Origin: Litchfieldia alkalitelluris
Lineage (GTDB): Bacteria; Bacillota; Bacilli; Bacillales; Bacillaceae_L
Assembly (NCBI RefSeq): GCF_002019645.1
Contig: NZ_KV917374.1
Coordinates: forward strand, 1,810,696 to 1,874,695
Reading direction: 5' to 3'
Length of the DNA stretch: 64,000 bases
Position 1 is the stretch's first letter, and each line of letters begins with the position of its first letter. Below, in pieces: positions 47,675 to 56,239 of the stretch. A program made the translations under genes and the position numbers. The notes under the pieces are model-generated. The model did not search any database. It had not been told where the DNA came from and was given only the letters and a program-made list of their open reading frames with translations.

Positions 47675-48862
47675 ATGAATACGTATGCAAAAGATATTTC
47701 ATTCTTAAAAGCACTGACTTTCCTTCATTTTGGCGGAAAAGCAATCATTCTTCCGTTTTTACCTTTGTTTCTACTTACAAAGGGATTTAGTATGGTTGAA
47801 ATCGGAACGATTATGGGAGTAGCACCACTTATAAGTATTGTCGCACAGCCTTTTGTTGGTTTTATTAGTGATAAATATAAAACAGTAAAAATAGTATTAA
47901 TTCTTTTATATATTGGTGTAGCAGCAGCCAGTTTTGGAGTGTTTTTTCATCATTCTTTCTGGGTTGTATTTATTTCCTTTTTGTTATTTCATTTTGCACT
48001 TTCACCTGCTACTCCTCTTATTGACAGTTTGACATTAAAGACGTTAGGTACTAAAAAACATGAGTATGGGAAAATTCGTTTATGGGGTTCCTTTGGCTTT
48101 TTCTGTATTGCCTTAATATCTGGGCCAATACTTCAGCGGATACAAATTGAGCGATTATACCTGCCATTCTTAATAATGACCGCTTTCACCGTTTTTGTCT
48201 TATTATTTCTAAAAGACCGGACTTCTTCTACAACTCCAGTCAATTTAAGGTCTGTAGGTGAAGTATTAAAAAATCGTTTTTTTATTACTTTTTTATTATT
48301 ATGCTTGCTTGTTCTCATACCTCATCGAATTAATGATATGCTGATTGTCATTCACCTAGAAAGCCTTGGAGCAACAACATTTTGGGTTGGACTTGCTTGG
48401 GGGTGGGCTGCATTAAGTGAGGTACCCGTGTTTTATTTCCTTGCTAAAAAAGTAAACGATCATAATGAATTATTATTGTTATCGATTGTCGCCTTTCTCT
48501 ACACAGTTAGATGGGGGATGTATAGTCTCATTACCTCTCCGTATATCCTATCAATCTTACAGATTTCGCATGGCCTTACTTTTGGTCTGTTCTGGTTAAT
48601 AGCTATGCAGATGGCTGTTCGGTCCATACCTGAACATTTGCGAAGTACAGGTCAAGCACTATTAACATCTGTGTGTTTTGGAGTTGGCGGTGCAATTGGA
48701 GGGACTGGGGGTGGGTGGATTCTAGAACAAGTAGGTTCCTTTTCACTCTATAGGTATATGGCGGGAATGACATTCATTGCAACAATACTGATCTTTCTTT
48801 TCTATCGTTATACCCAAAGGGAAAATCTTGTTCAAAAAAGAACAAGAGCGTTTGAAAGTTAA
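47675..48862 (+). CDS. MFS transporter (LacY/YwbF-like, PF12832-type)
   Basis: This membrane transporter of about 395 residues has twelve predicted helices. It opens with SFLKALTFLHFGGKAIILPFLPLFL, and the loop PFVGFISDKYKTVKI carries the MFS motif between helices 2 and 3. It resembles the nucleoside/oligosaccharide proton symporter-like branch that includes B. subtilis YwbF. The start is ATG 47675 after GTGAGG; the frame opens 12 codons earlier. Position behind lacZ suggests sugar uptake, but the 360-base gap with a hairpin leaves co-transcription uncertain. Confidence 0.8.
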   Translation: MNTYAKDISFLKALTFLHFGGKAIILPFLPLFLLTKGFSMVEIGTIMGVAPLISIVAQPFVGFISDKYKTVKIVLILLYIGVAAASFGVFFHHSFWVVFISFLLFHFALSPATPLIDSLTLKTLGTKKHEYGKIRLWGSFGFFCIALISGPILQRIQIERLYLPFLIMTAFTVFVLLFLKDRTSSTTPVNLRSVGEVLKNRFFITFLLLCLLVLIPHRINDMLIVIHLESLGATTFWVGLAWGWAALSEVPVFYFLAKKVNDHNELLLLSIVAFLYTVRWGMYSLITSPYILSILQISHGLTFGLFWLIAMQMAVRSIPEHLRSTGQALLTSVCFGVGGAIGGTGGGWILEQVGSFSLYRYMAGMTFIATILIFLFYRYTQRENLVQKRTRAFES

Positions 48863-48985
48863 TCAGCAATAGATTCCCAATATGGCAGTCACTTGAGTAA
48901 TAAGAATGGCCATACTTAGAGTAGTGCGCAACCTATTTCAATCAAAAGTATCATCTGTAAAATATTATGGAAGGTAGTGGATAAG

Positions 48986-49291
48986 ATGTATGAACATATG
49001 GTGTTTTTTAAATTCAACGAACACTTCACAACAGTAAAGGGGGAAGAGTTGATAGGGTTGCTTAAGCAATTTAAAGAAGCGATTCCTGGGATTGTAGAAT
49101 TAACAGCTGGCATAAACGTTACTGACGAAAAAGAAAATGAAAAAGGGTATAAATTAGGATTAAGAGTGACGTTTGAGAATAAGGATGCGTTGGATAACTA
49201 TGGACCTCATCCAATTCACCAAAAATTTGTTCGGTCTTTAGATGGAGTGATTGCAGATGTTATAGTTGTAGATTATCCAAATCCTACATGA
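48986..49291 (+). CDS. Stress-responsive alpha/beta barrel (Dabb) domain protein
   Basis: This 101-residue ferredoxin-like dimeric barrel protein begins MYEHMVFFKFN and contains LLKQFKEAIPGIVELTAG-type and LDNYGPHPIHQKFV segments, hallmarks of the Dabb family. Members are small stress proteins or cofactor-free enzymes. The ATG at 48986 is preferred; a GTG at 48977 is too near the GAAGG site. It stands alone between the MFS gene and a terminator. Role unknown. Confidence 0.78.
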   Translation: MYEHMVFFKFNEHFTTVKGEELIGLLKQFKEAIPGIVELTAGINVTDEKENEKGYKLGLRVTFENKDALDNYGPHPIHQKFVRSLDGVIADVIVVDYPNPT

Positions 49292-49347
49292 TATTCAACG
49301 GGACATTTAACGAAGCTATACAACTTTAAACAAAAAGAACAATACAC

Positions 49348-49385
49348 AAGAGTCTTTCTCTAAAATAAAGAGTGGGCTCTTTTAT
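49348..49385 (+). terminator. Terminator of the Dabb gene
   Basis: An imperfect hairpin whose arms are AAGAGTC and GGCTCTT is followed by a T-rich tract, 57 bases after the Dabb stop. Confidence 0.6.
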
Positions 49386-49396
49386 TTATAGCAAAA

Positions 49397-49529
49397 GAAG
49401 ATGAAGCTTATCAACAGCTAAGTTGGTTTGGTAAAGGACCGCATGAAGCCTATTGGGAAGGACAACTAGGTGTTAGGGCTTTATAAAAGTACTGTACAAG
49501 CACATATGTATCGTATTTAAAGGCCTTTG
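49397..49529 (+). pseudogene. Fragment of a second lacZ-type gene
   Basis: About 130 bases closely match lacZ near 46880-47020. The frame reads [19 protein letters not shown] then a stop, against [19 protein letters not shown] in the intact gene. Beyond that, STVQAHMYRI-type bases continue out of frame. Neither end of the gene remains. The bases 49530-49679 show no gene; they hold a CCTGTCCCTATGTCCC motif related to the dispersed repeats. Confidence 0.75.
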
Positions 49530-49679
49530 TACCTGTCCCTATGTCCCTATTTTACTACAATTGAAAGCTTGGCTAGAAATACTCAGGTCAAACTTCAATT
49601 CATAGTCTCCTCATGGTCAACAAAAAGGGGCTTTAAAATGGATATTGATAAAAATGAGCATTTTCCGGATCAATAATGC

Positions 49680-49721
49680 AATAAAAGTAGACCACCCAAG
49701 AAGAGGTGGTCTACTTTTATT
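49680..49721. terminator. Strong bidirectional hairpin
   Basis: A perfect 17-base stem (49680-49696 with 49705-49721) with an 8-base loop, A-rich on one side and T-rich on the other, is usable as a terminator in both directions. No gene end is adjacent, so it is probably left from a lost gene. Confidence 0.75.
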
Positions 49722-49891
49722 GTAGAGAATCCTATTTATTTTAAAGTAAAAGAGAAATAGTAAGCCTAGAAGCATCCCCCTTTTGTATGCTTTTTTCTTC
49801 TTTTCAGTAAGTCAATTGGAAATGGATGCCATTGTAGGCACTCTCTAGAACTTGTATAATACCAATAGCATGACACGAAAGGAACTTTGAG

Positions 49892-50815
49892 ATGAAACAA
49901 CCGGATGAGAACGTCGTACACGTTCAAAAAGGCGCATATCTAAAACAAAGTGAGATGACGGGGAGTGTTCTTTCACTTCTTCTTCAAAAGAAGAATTTGG
50001 AAATTATTCATCATTACTTACCAGACAATCAACCTTGGGTTCTTGGTCCGAGCGATGGATGGAAAGGGCTTGAATTTGTGTACATCTTAAAAGGTGGATT
50101 AACTTGGCATGATGGTATTACCATGCGTCGCGCACTAGCGGGAGATCATTTGGTCATGGATCCGATCACTCGTGATGTGTATTTTAAATCGAGTGGAGAA
50201 ACCGAATTCCTCTATTTGTCTTCTGAAAAAATGTTTGATGAGTACACCGACCAAGTTACCACATTCATGGATCTAGCTGTGTCAGTGGAAGAAAAAGACG
50301 GATATACCGCTGACCACTGCAAGCGGATCATGAAACTTTCCATTCAAGTAGGAGAAAAACTTGGTCTCTCTTCCCAAGACCTTTATCACTTAAATATCGG
50401 TTCGTTTTTACATGACATCGGGAAGACAAAAATTCCTGATCACATTTTAAACAAACCAGGAAAATTAACGCCTGATGAATACGACCTGATGAAACGTCAC
50501 ACCACTTACGGCGGAGCGTTTTTACGTGAAACAGGCATTCCGGAATTAGTGGAAGCGTCTTGGATTGTGGAACATCACCACGAACGATATAACGGAAGTG
50601 GGTACCCTCATGGATTGCAAGGAGACGACATTTCTCTTAGTGCTCACATTGTGGGTGTGGTGGATTCTTTTGACGCAATGACCAGTGTCCGTGTGTATAG
50701 TCAAGGTCGAAGCGTCGCAGAAGCCATTGCTGAAATTAAGCGCCACCGAGGAACGTTGTTTCATCCAGATGTGGTAGATGCCTTTTTATCTTTTCATGTT
50801 CATTCTCATCATTAA
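49892..50815 (+). CDS. HD-GYP domain protein with cupin-like N-terminal domain
   Basis: This 307-residue protein is probably a cyclic-di-GMP phosphodiesterase. The N-terminal region (about 10-115) is cupin-like (LEFVYILKGGLTWHDG, AGDHLVMDP) and may be a sensor. The HD-GYP domain (about 125-305) has H174-D175 in FLHDIGKTKIPDHIL, HHHE at 228-231, GSGYP at 235-239 and DSFDAMT at 258-264. GYP is the canonical motif, so it should be active. It is followed after 19 bases by a small secreted protein on the same strand. A decayed HD-GYP gene lies at 55220-55829. Confidence 0.88.
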   Translation: MKQPDENVVHVQKGAYLKQSEMTGSVLSLLLQKKNLEIIHHYLPDNQPWVLGPSDGWKGLEFVYILKGGLTWHDGITMRRALAGDHLVMDPITRDVYFKSSGETEFLYLSSEKMFDEYTDQVTTFMDLAVSVEEKDGYTADHCKRIMKLSIQVGEKLGLSSQDLYHLNIGSFLHDIGKTKIPDHILNKPGKLTPDEYDLMKRHTTYGGAFLRETGIPELVEASWIVEHHHERYNGSGYPHGLQGDDISLSAHIVGVVDSFDAMTSVRVYSQGRSVAEAIAEIKRHRGTLFHPDVVDAFLSFHVHSHH

Positions 50816-50834
50816 CCTAAAAGGAGTTTATTAA

Positions 50835-51131
50835 ATGAAACCATTTTTCTTCACATGTATTTTCACACTAATGGTGGTCTTTTTTAGCCAACCACCTGCG
50901 ACTGAAGCGGCGTATGATGCGTCCTCCGATCAAACGGTATCAGTTACCCTTTTGAGCAATTACATTAAACCACCAGGAACAGTCGGTACTTTCTCATTTT
51001 CTACGCAAGAAGAGGTTCACCACAGTTTTAAGAGTGTTTCAGGTCAAGAAGTGGACCATTATTATATCTGGATTGAACTTAATGGCGTAAAGGTGTTAGC
51101 GATTGATCCCATTAAACCTGTCTATAATTAA
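50835..51131 (+). CDS. Small secreted protein, hypothetical
   Basis: This 98-residue protein has a classical signal peptide (KPFFFTCIFTLMVVFFSQPP followed by ATEAA), so the mature part of about 70 residues would be exported. It contains no cysteine beyond the signal region. The family is not recognised. The ribosome binding site is AAAAGGAG, and it is co-transcribed with the HD-GYP gene. A terminator follows. Confidence 0.6.
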   Translation: MKPFFFTCIFTLMVVFFSQPPATEAAYDASSDQTVSVTLLSNYIKPPGTVGTFSFSTQEEVHHSFKSVSGQEVDHYYIWIELNGVKVLAIDPIKPVYN

Positions 51132-51134
51132 TTG

Positions 51135-51162
51135 AAAAGGCCGATGTTTCGGTCTTTTTTTT
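51135..51162 (+). terminator. Terminator of the HD-GYP operon
   Basis: A hairpin with arms AAAGGCCGA and TCGGTCTTT (one wobble, 4-base loop) is followed by a run of eight T. Confidence 0.82.
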
Positions 51163-51233
51163 CTCTTTCCGCGTGAATCCATCACTTTCCCCTATACTAG
51201 ACAACGATTGCTGATCATTAGAAGGTGGAGGCA

Positions 51234-51352
51234 ATGATTGAGCAGAATGTACTAGGATTTCATTCAATAAATATCTATTCTTTAAAAATGGGGCCAGAGG
51301 AATTTGTCTTTATTTTTGCGCATAGTCCTCAAGAGGCGAAACAGTTCTATGT
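51234..51352 (+). pseudogene. Truncated copy of the phage-associated gene at 58976-59434
   Basis: The frame from ATG 51234 reads MIEQNVLGFHSINIYSLKMG then EEFVFIFAHSPQEAKQFYV. This aligns with MIEENVLGFYPVKIYSLKMR and EFVFVFARSPNEAKEFYV in the intact gene. Similarity starts about 25 bases before the ATG and breaks off sharply at about 51352, where a reversed DUF771 fragment begins. It is an N- and C-terminally truncated paralogue. Confidence 0.75.
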
Positions 51353-51354
51353 AA

Positions 51355-51509
51355 TCCACTCGCTCTTTCTATTTACTTTTTTTCTAAGTCTTTCATAGTC
51401 CAGTAAACTCTCGAAAGCTCTAATTTTTTTATTCCTCAAACTCTACTTTTGAAATAATGATAGTACCTTCCGGAATAGGTATAGTCCTATTTACTGAGAG
51501 TTGTTGCAT
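51355..51509 (-). pseudogene. Truncated, frameshifted DUF771 phage protein
   Basis: On the minus strand, after GGGAGGG, an ATG at 51509 opens MQQLSVNRTIPIPEGTIIIS followed by KVEFEE and a stop. After one frameshift it continues KKLELSRVYWTMKDLEKK and then EWI. This is the N-terminal half of the DUF771 family, common in Firmicute phages. The C-terminal half is missing at the junction with the previous fragment. The remaining gap up to 51762 holds only a start-less frame (GVDQEIVKDSIVNVIPIEK) of unknown origin. Confidence 0.68.
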
Positions 51510-51762
51510 AATAATTCCCTCCCTAGAAAATCCACTAACTGAATTTCTATCTAGGATCGTGTCAAAACAGGAGTGGATCAAGAGATTGTAAAAGATAGTA
51601 TAGTGAACGTCATCCCTATAGAAAAAGTCACAGATGTACTCCTAACATAAAGAATATTTCACTAATGGGTACTTTAAGTAGACAAGCTAGGCTAAATAAT
51701 CCGAATCCGAGGAATCGGACTGCCCCTTTTAATTCTCCCATGAACAAAGTTCTACTACCTTT

Positions 51763-52869
51763 TTAGTGAGAAGGAGGTAAAGTGGTTGCCCTATCATAAA
51801 GATGATAAGTATTTTTACCTTTTTGTTTTGCTACGTACATGGCCAAATCTGCTAGTTTTACTAAATCTTTAGCAGTTACTACACTATTTGAATTGATAGA
51901 TATACCAATACTTGTAGTAACATTTATTTCGTTATCATTGATAATAAAAGAAGAATCCAATGATTCTAATATTCTTTCGGCTACCTTTACGACATGCTCT
52001 TCATCATTAGCCTCTGGTAATAGTATCGTGAATTCATCACCAGCAAATCTAGATAAGATATCATTAACTCGAACACAGGTTTCTAAACGTTTAGTAACCT
52101 CTTTTAACAATAGATCCCCTATATCATGACCTAGTGTGTCATTGACTTTCTTAAAGCCATCTAAATCCAGAAACAAAACAGCTAATTTGGTTTTATTTTT
52201 CTTTACGCTTTTTAAAGCTTCACTAAGCTTTTGTTCAAATAAACTTCTGTTGGGCAATCCAGTTAATGCATCATGGTGAGCCATGTGATATATTTGTTCT
52301 TGTGCTTTTTTCTGTTCTGTAATGTCTCGAAAGAACTGTTGAATCAATCGTTCACCATTAATCGTTACAGGCATACCCATAACCTCAACATCAATCGTTT
52401 GGTTATCTAATCGACTCCACTTTACATTAATGAATCCAATAATTTTTTTATCCTTATGAATAGTATGCCAAGCTTTCTTGATATTTTCATGATCATAAGA
52501 CGGGATAAACTCTAAAAAATCTTTCCCGATTAATTCTTCCGTATTAGGAGCTCCAAGTATTTTGACCCCAACAGGATTTACATATTTAATTATGCCGAAT
52601 TTATGAATGACAATACCATTTGGTGAAAGCTCAACCACTTTACGGTATTGTTCTTCTTTTTCTGTCAACTTCCCTTGAAGTTTGTTCTCATTTATTAAAG
52701 CTATAATAAGTAAAATAACAACGGTGACAATGACTCCCTGATCTATAAACTTTTCTACTAAGCCGTTATTCATCAGTTTTAAAGATTCAATAACTTCATA
52801 AGCATAAAAATCAATTATTAATCCTAGGATAGAAAGAAATAAAATGTACTTTAATCGTAGTAATCTCAT
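51763..52869 (-). CDS. Membrane-anchored PAS-GGDEF diguanylate cyclase
   Basis: This 368-residue protein has two N-terminal membrane helices (residues about 5-25 and 45-62), then a PAS domain (about 70-190, KVVELSPNGIVIHKFGIIKY). The GGDEF domain (about 195-360) begins HHDALTGLPNRSLFEQKL. The active-site motif is AGDEF rather than GGDEF, a variant seen in active cyclases, and the inhibitory I-site RVND lies just upstream. It should make cyclic-di-GMP in response to a ligand or redox signal at the PAS domain. It is monocistronic with no strong ribosome binding site visible. Confidence 0.85.
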   Translation of the reverse strand: MRLLRLKYILFLSILGLIIDFYAYEVIESLKLMNNGLVEKFIDQGVIVTVVILLIIALINENKLQGKLTEKEEQYRKVVELSPNGIVIHKFGIIKYVNPVGVKILGAPNTEELIGKDFLEFIPSYDHENIKKAWHTIHKDKKIIGFINVKWSRLDNQTIDVEVMGMPVTINGERLIQQFFRDITEQKKAQEQIYHMAHHDALTGLPNRSLFEQKLSEALKSVKKNKTKLAVLFLDLDGFKKVNDTLGHDIGDLLLKEVTKRLETCVRVNDILSRFAGDEFTILLPEANDEEHVVKVAERILESLDSSFIINDNEINVTTSIGISINSNSVVTAKDLVKLADLAMYVAKQKGKNTYHLYDRATTLPPSH

Positions 52870-53268
52870 AAGCTACTCCTTTAATTAGCTGTCACAATTA
52901 GAACTTTGACCTTGGTTTTGGTACTTTAGCTTATTTTAACATTTAGAAATATTCCTTATTATATAGTTCTAACTAATCCAGGAGAATGTTATACTTTCTC
53001 ATGAATTTTTAATGATTTTTAGTTAATTAAATGCTTCCAATCCTTCCAATCCCTCCAAATCCTTTTATTACTAGTAGTAAAACGAATGATGGTAATAATA
53101 GGTAATCGGGAGAATTAACAAGAAAGTGATTATCTAGCACAAACAAAAAAGGACGGAACCAGATATGTGAGGCAAACTAAAATAATGGAAATCTACAGGA
53201 GTTGCAGTCAATGTATCAGTTTTACAATTTTACGACAAGTGACACAATAGCTTTTGACAATAACATGA

Positions 53269-53305
53269 TTACAACTTACACTTTAACTATTAGATAATTA
53301 TCTAA
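53269..53305 (+). promoter_or_regulatory. Promoter overlapped by a perfect palindrome (SdpR operator candidate)
   Basis: A -35-like TTACAA (53269-53274), a 16-base spacer and a -10-like TAGATA (53291-53296) are overlapped by the perfect 16-base palindrome TTAGATAATTATCTAA (53290-53305). The palindrome ends 31 bases before the sdpR start. This placement fits autorepression by the ArsR-type protein SdpR. The rest of 52870-53268 shows no gene. Confidence 0.6.
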
Positions 53306-53336
53306 ATATTAAATAAGATAAGGGAGCCCTTTCATT

Positions 53337-53606
53337 ATGTCACTGAATGACGCATTTAAAGCATTATCCGATCCAACCCGCCGTAAAATCCTTGATTTAC
53401 TTAAAGAAGGTGATCTTACTGCTGGTGAAATTGCTGAGAACTTTAACATGTCGAAGCCTAGTATCTCGAATCATCTAAACCTCTTGAAGCACGCCGGACT
53501 CATTTGGGATGAACGAAGAGGACAACACATTATTTACTCACTTAACACCACTGTTTTTCAGGATGTATTAAAATGGGTAGTCCAAATTCAACAATCGAAA
53601 GGATGA
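53337..53606 (+). CDS. sdpR: ArsR-family autorepressor SdpR
   Basis: This 89-residue winged-helix repressor contains AFKALSDPTRRKILDLLKEG then TAGEIAENFNMSKPSISNHL, very close to B. subtilis SdpR as I recall it. In B. subtilis SdpR represses sdpRI until the membrane protein SdpI sequesters it on contact with the SdpC toxin. It is 7 bases from sdpI. No metal-binding cysteine pair is present, in line with the SdpR subgroup. Confidence 0.88.
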   Translation: MSLNDAFKALSDPTRRKILDLLKEGDLTAGEIAENFNMSKPSISNHLNLLKHAGLIWDERRGQHIIYSLNTTVFQDVLKWVVQIQQSKG

Positions 53607-53613
53607 ACGAATA

Positions 53614-54222
53614 ATGAAAAATAAGCTCGCTATAGTATTACCATTCTTTATTGCAATCGCCATTAGTATTGTCGCTTATGCACACTTACCAGAAAGAATG
53701 GTGGTGCATTTCAACTTCGCAGAAAACCCTGACAACTGGATGAGAAAACCTTTAGGGGCATTTTTGTTACCTATTATCATGCTTCTTACAAGTTTTATTA
53801 TTACATTTAGTGTGAAATTTGAGAAAAACGAAAACAAACGTAGACGTACCAAAGCAGTTATCGGCTCTGTCACTGCAATTGTTTCCATGCTTATACTTTC
53901 AGTTCACGCATTTATCATCGCCTATAATCTAGGTTATGACTTCGGTGTTGCTACCTTCGTAACAATCGTGACAGGAGCACTATTCATCCTGTTAGGGAAC
54001 CTTGTTCCTCGTTTACCACAAGGCTCAATGCAATGGCCAGTACTTCCTGGACCTGTGCTTCAAAAGGTATCACGTTTTCATGGAGGCTTTATGGTGATAC
54101 TTGGCTGTCTATTCTTACTATTAGCATTTCTACCTAGCAACTATATTTTACCGTTATTCTTTTTATTACTTGCTAGCTTTATCATCACCATAATTATCAG
54201 CACGATCCGTTACATACGTTAG
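53614..54222 (+). CDS. sdpI: SdpI-family immunity/signal-transducing membrane protein
   Basis: This 202-residue protein has six predicted helices. The N-terminal segment PERMVVHFNFAENPDNWMRK is the DUF1648 hallmark, and NLVPRLPQGSMQWPVLPGPV in the second half fits the SdpI module. SdpI protects B. subtilis from the SdpC cannibalism toxin and sequesters SdpR. No sdpABC toxin genes are seen in the window, so this is an orphan immunity pair. It may defend against toxins of neighbours. Confidence 0.88.
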   Translation: MKNKLAIVLPFFIAIAISIVAYAHLPERMVVHFNFAENPDNWMRKPLGAFLLPIIMLLTSFIITFSVKFEKNENKRRRTKAVIGSVTAIVSMLILSVHAFIIAYNLGYDFGVATFVTIVTGALFILLGNLVPRLPQGSMQWPVLPGPVLQKVSRFHGGFMVILGCLFLLLAFLPSNYILPLFFLLLASFIITIIISTIRYIR

Positions 54223-54781
54223 TGGTGCCGGAGACAGGTTTCACGACCTAGCACTATATGTCTACCCTTGTATCAATTTTAGGGTAGATTAAAATTGTGA
54301 ATAATTGTAAAATTAGAGGTTATATACATATGATTTTCTAATTGAGGTGATATAGTTGGGAATAAACATAAGAATTCCTAATAGAAGATGAATCTTATCG
54401 GAAATCCTTATCTTCATTTGAGTCATTTTTACAAAGAGGCAAGGGTTTTTCATTATTTAATGTAAGATGGCTCGAGTGAAAAATGATGGCAAACGTCCAT
54501 CAGTATTCTATCAAGTTGTTAAATAAATCAATTGTTAAAATGTGTAGACTGGCTTGTAAATAAAGTGTTCTCTCCAAACTGATAATATACTTCGTTCATA
54601 TATATTAGTAAATATGTGAAGAAAGAGAATAGTGCACATGATATCTTCTGCATTGATTCATGAAGTGGTATAAGAACAAGACTCAAGAAATTAAGATTGA
54701 TGTAAATACACTGGCTGCCTATTGGTATATAGGTACCGTAAAAATTAGTCTTCAATAATTCAAAAGTTAGGGGTTAATCAA
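54223..54781. other. Intergenic stretch after sdpI
   Basis: A hairpin with 8-base arms TCTACCCT (54261-54268) and AGGGTAGA (54281-54288) may end the sdpRI transcript, though no T-run follows. Short frames with weak coding character near 54660-54750 may be remnants. I see no gene. Confidence 0.4.
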
Positions 54782-55054
54782 ATGTCATTTTTTCAGCAAT
54801 TTATTCAAAAGATATTTAAAAACACATCTCAGGTGAATTCCCGGCAAGTAAAAAGACCTACTATATATGTGGATAAGATGCCATTAAGAGCAAGAACGGA
54901 AGAGGAGAAAGAGCTAGAGGAACGAGTATGGCAAGCTCAAAAGGAATACCGCTCAAGGGTGTTGAAGGAACGATTTGCAGCCCAACGAGAATGGATGGCT
55001 AAATTTGAGAGAGAAGAAGCCGAACGAATAGCAAGAAAAAAAGCCGCACAGTAA
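54782..55054 (+). CDS. Small charged helical protein, hypothetical
   Basis: This 90-residue protein has an N-terminal amphipathic stretch (MSFFQQFIQKIFKNTSQ) and a long, highly charged helix rich in Glu, Arg and Lys (about residues 38-90), probably coiled coil. It is followed by a clear terminator, supporting a real gene. No strong ribosome binding site is visible, only GTTAGGGG about 8 bases upstream. Family not recognised. Confidence 0.55.
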   Translation: MSFFQQFIQKIFKNTSQVNSRQVKRPTIYVDKMPLRARTEEEKELEERVWQAQKEYRSRVLKERFAAQREWMAKFEREEAERIARKKAAQ

Positions 55055-55110
55055 TTACTTTACTTACTATCATTAGATAAACAATAGGCTACTTACTCAC
55101 GATTAGACAG

Positions 55111-55144
55111 AAAAGGAACACAACAACTAGTGTTCCTTTTTTTA
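55111..55144 (+). terminator. Terminator after the small helical protein
   Basis: A perfect 11-base stem (55111-55121 with 55130-55140) with an 8-base loop is followed by a T-run to 55144. It is bidirectional in composition. Confidence 0.85.
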
Positions 55145-55219
55145 TGTTTGAAAATGAAGGTGTGATTAGAAATTAACAATAACCGAAAGGATAGATATAT
55201 ACTTTTTAGTGTGGTAATC

Positions 55220-55829
55220 TCAATTAAATACATGACCCATCAGCTTATCCATAAGAAATTCGTCTTCAGCCCATTTTTCAGAGGATGGGAGTTCTAAATC
55301 ATCTATAAGTAATTTGAATTTTGCTACTAATTCACCATCAAATTGTGACCAAGAACACCGTTCTAATTCTATAAATGCTTCCTTGTACGTTAAAGTTTGA
55401 AGATTATAATGTCTTCTATCAATAGTCATTGTATCAAATGCATCACAAATCCCTATTATCCTACCTTGAATTGATATTTCATTTTCTTTTAATCCTCGTG
55501 GGTATCCTTACCATCCCAGCGCTCATGGTGGTCACGAACAAAAATTGCAGCCCGCGGAAGGTTAAGTGTTTTTCTAAGTATATTATTTCCGATAACACTA
55601 TGCGCTTGTATAATTTGGTATTCTAAAGCATCTAATTTAGTAGGTTTTAATAAAATATCTTTTGATAAACCAATTTTCCCTATGTCATGAAATAGAGATG
55701 CAATTCGCAGGTCTTCGTCGTAACAACCTACCTTTTTCGAAAGTAAGGCAGAAAAGTACATAACTCGTAAAGAGTGGTATTTAAATATTCTAGTTCCTCA
55801 GCTCTTGGCAAAGATAAAGTTGATTTCAT
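55220..55829 (-). pseudogene. Decayed HD-GYP domain gene with two frameshifts
   Basis: Read on the minus strand, an ATG at 55829 behind AAAGGGGG opens MKSTLSLPRAEELEYLNTTL. A frameshift near 55765 leads into the HD core (ASLFHDIGKIGLSKDIL then VRDHHERWDGKD), and a second near 55500 into GYPRGLKENEISIQ then IIGICDAFDTMTIDRR. The joined protein would be a nearly complete HD-GYP cyclic-di-GMP phosphodiesterase domain lacking most of any sensor domain. Confidence 0.75.
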
Positions 55830-55937
55830 TGGGAAGCCCCCTTTTACTCTCTCTTTTTCGACAATAATTTTTATTCTAAGTTAAATTTACAAAAAAAGGA
55901 ACCGTTTTAGCCTAATTTATTTGAATAACTAGTTTTA

Positions 55938-55972
55938 CTGTCCCCGAATCTTCATACAGGACGAGGGGACAG
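55938..55972. repeat. GGGGAC-type inverted repeat, copy C
   Basis: A perfect 8-base inverted repeat, CTGTCCCC (55938-55945) and GGGGACAG (55965-55972), with a 19-base loop. It is related in sequence to repeats near 28559, 37172 and 63496. Confidence 0.55.
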
Positions 55973-56060
55973 GTACATCGTACTTTTAATTAATAGGAAT
56001 ATAGGATGACTTGCTTGTACTGTACTTATATCCATCCTCTTGTCATATCACGGTACAATA

Positions 56061-56237
56061 ATGAAGGAATATAAGATAAGTGAAAAGTCAGCTAGAGATT
56101 ATGTAGGTCGATTTAATGGAATTATAGAAAAAGGAATTTATAAAGGAGAGAACTTAACTACTACTAGTATGAGAAAGAATATAGAAAAGGAATATCCGAA
56201 TTCAATAAGTCATTACCTTCTTGCACTTGAAAGATAA
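56061..56237 (+). CDS. Small or truncated hypothetical protein
   Basis: The frame from ATG 56061 encodes about 58 residues (MKEYKISEKSARDYVGRFNG, then GENLTTTSMRKNIEKEYPNS). No convincing ribosome binding site precedes it, and the protein looks like the N-terminal module of a longer protein whose downstream part is lost. I do not recognise it confidently. It may be a remnant in the phage-derived zone. Confidence 0.35.
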   Translation: MKEYKISEKSARDYVGRFNGIIEKGIYKGENLTTTSMRKNIEKEYPNSISHYLLALER

Positions 56238-56239
56238 CT

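Noticed and set aside
51541..51652. A start-less frame (GVDQEIVKDSIVNVIPIEK) as a gene
   Set aside because: It has no start codon or ribosome binding site and is too short; I could not place its family.
53035..53065. Short TTCCAATCC-type direct repeats that might suggest a CRISPR array or slippage site
   Set aside because: The units are under 10 bases, imperfect and without spacers; nothing like a CRISPR array is present.
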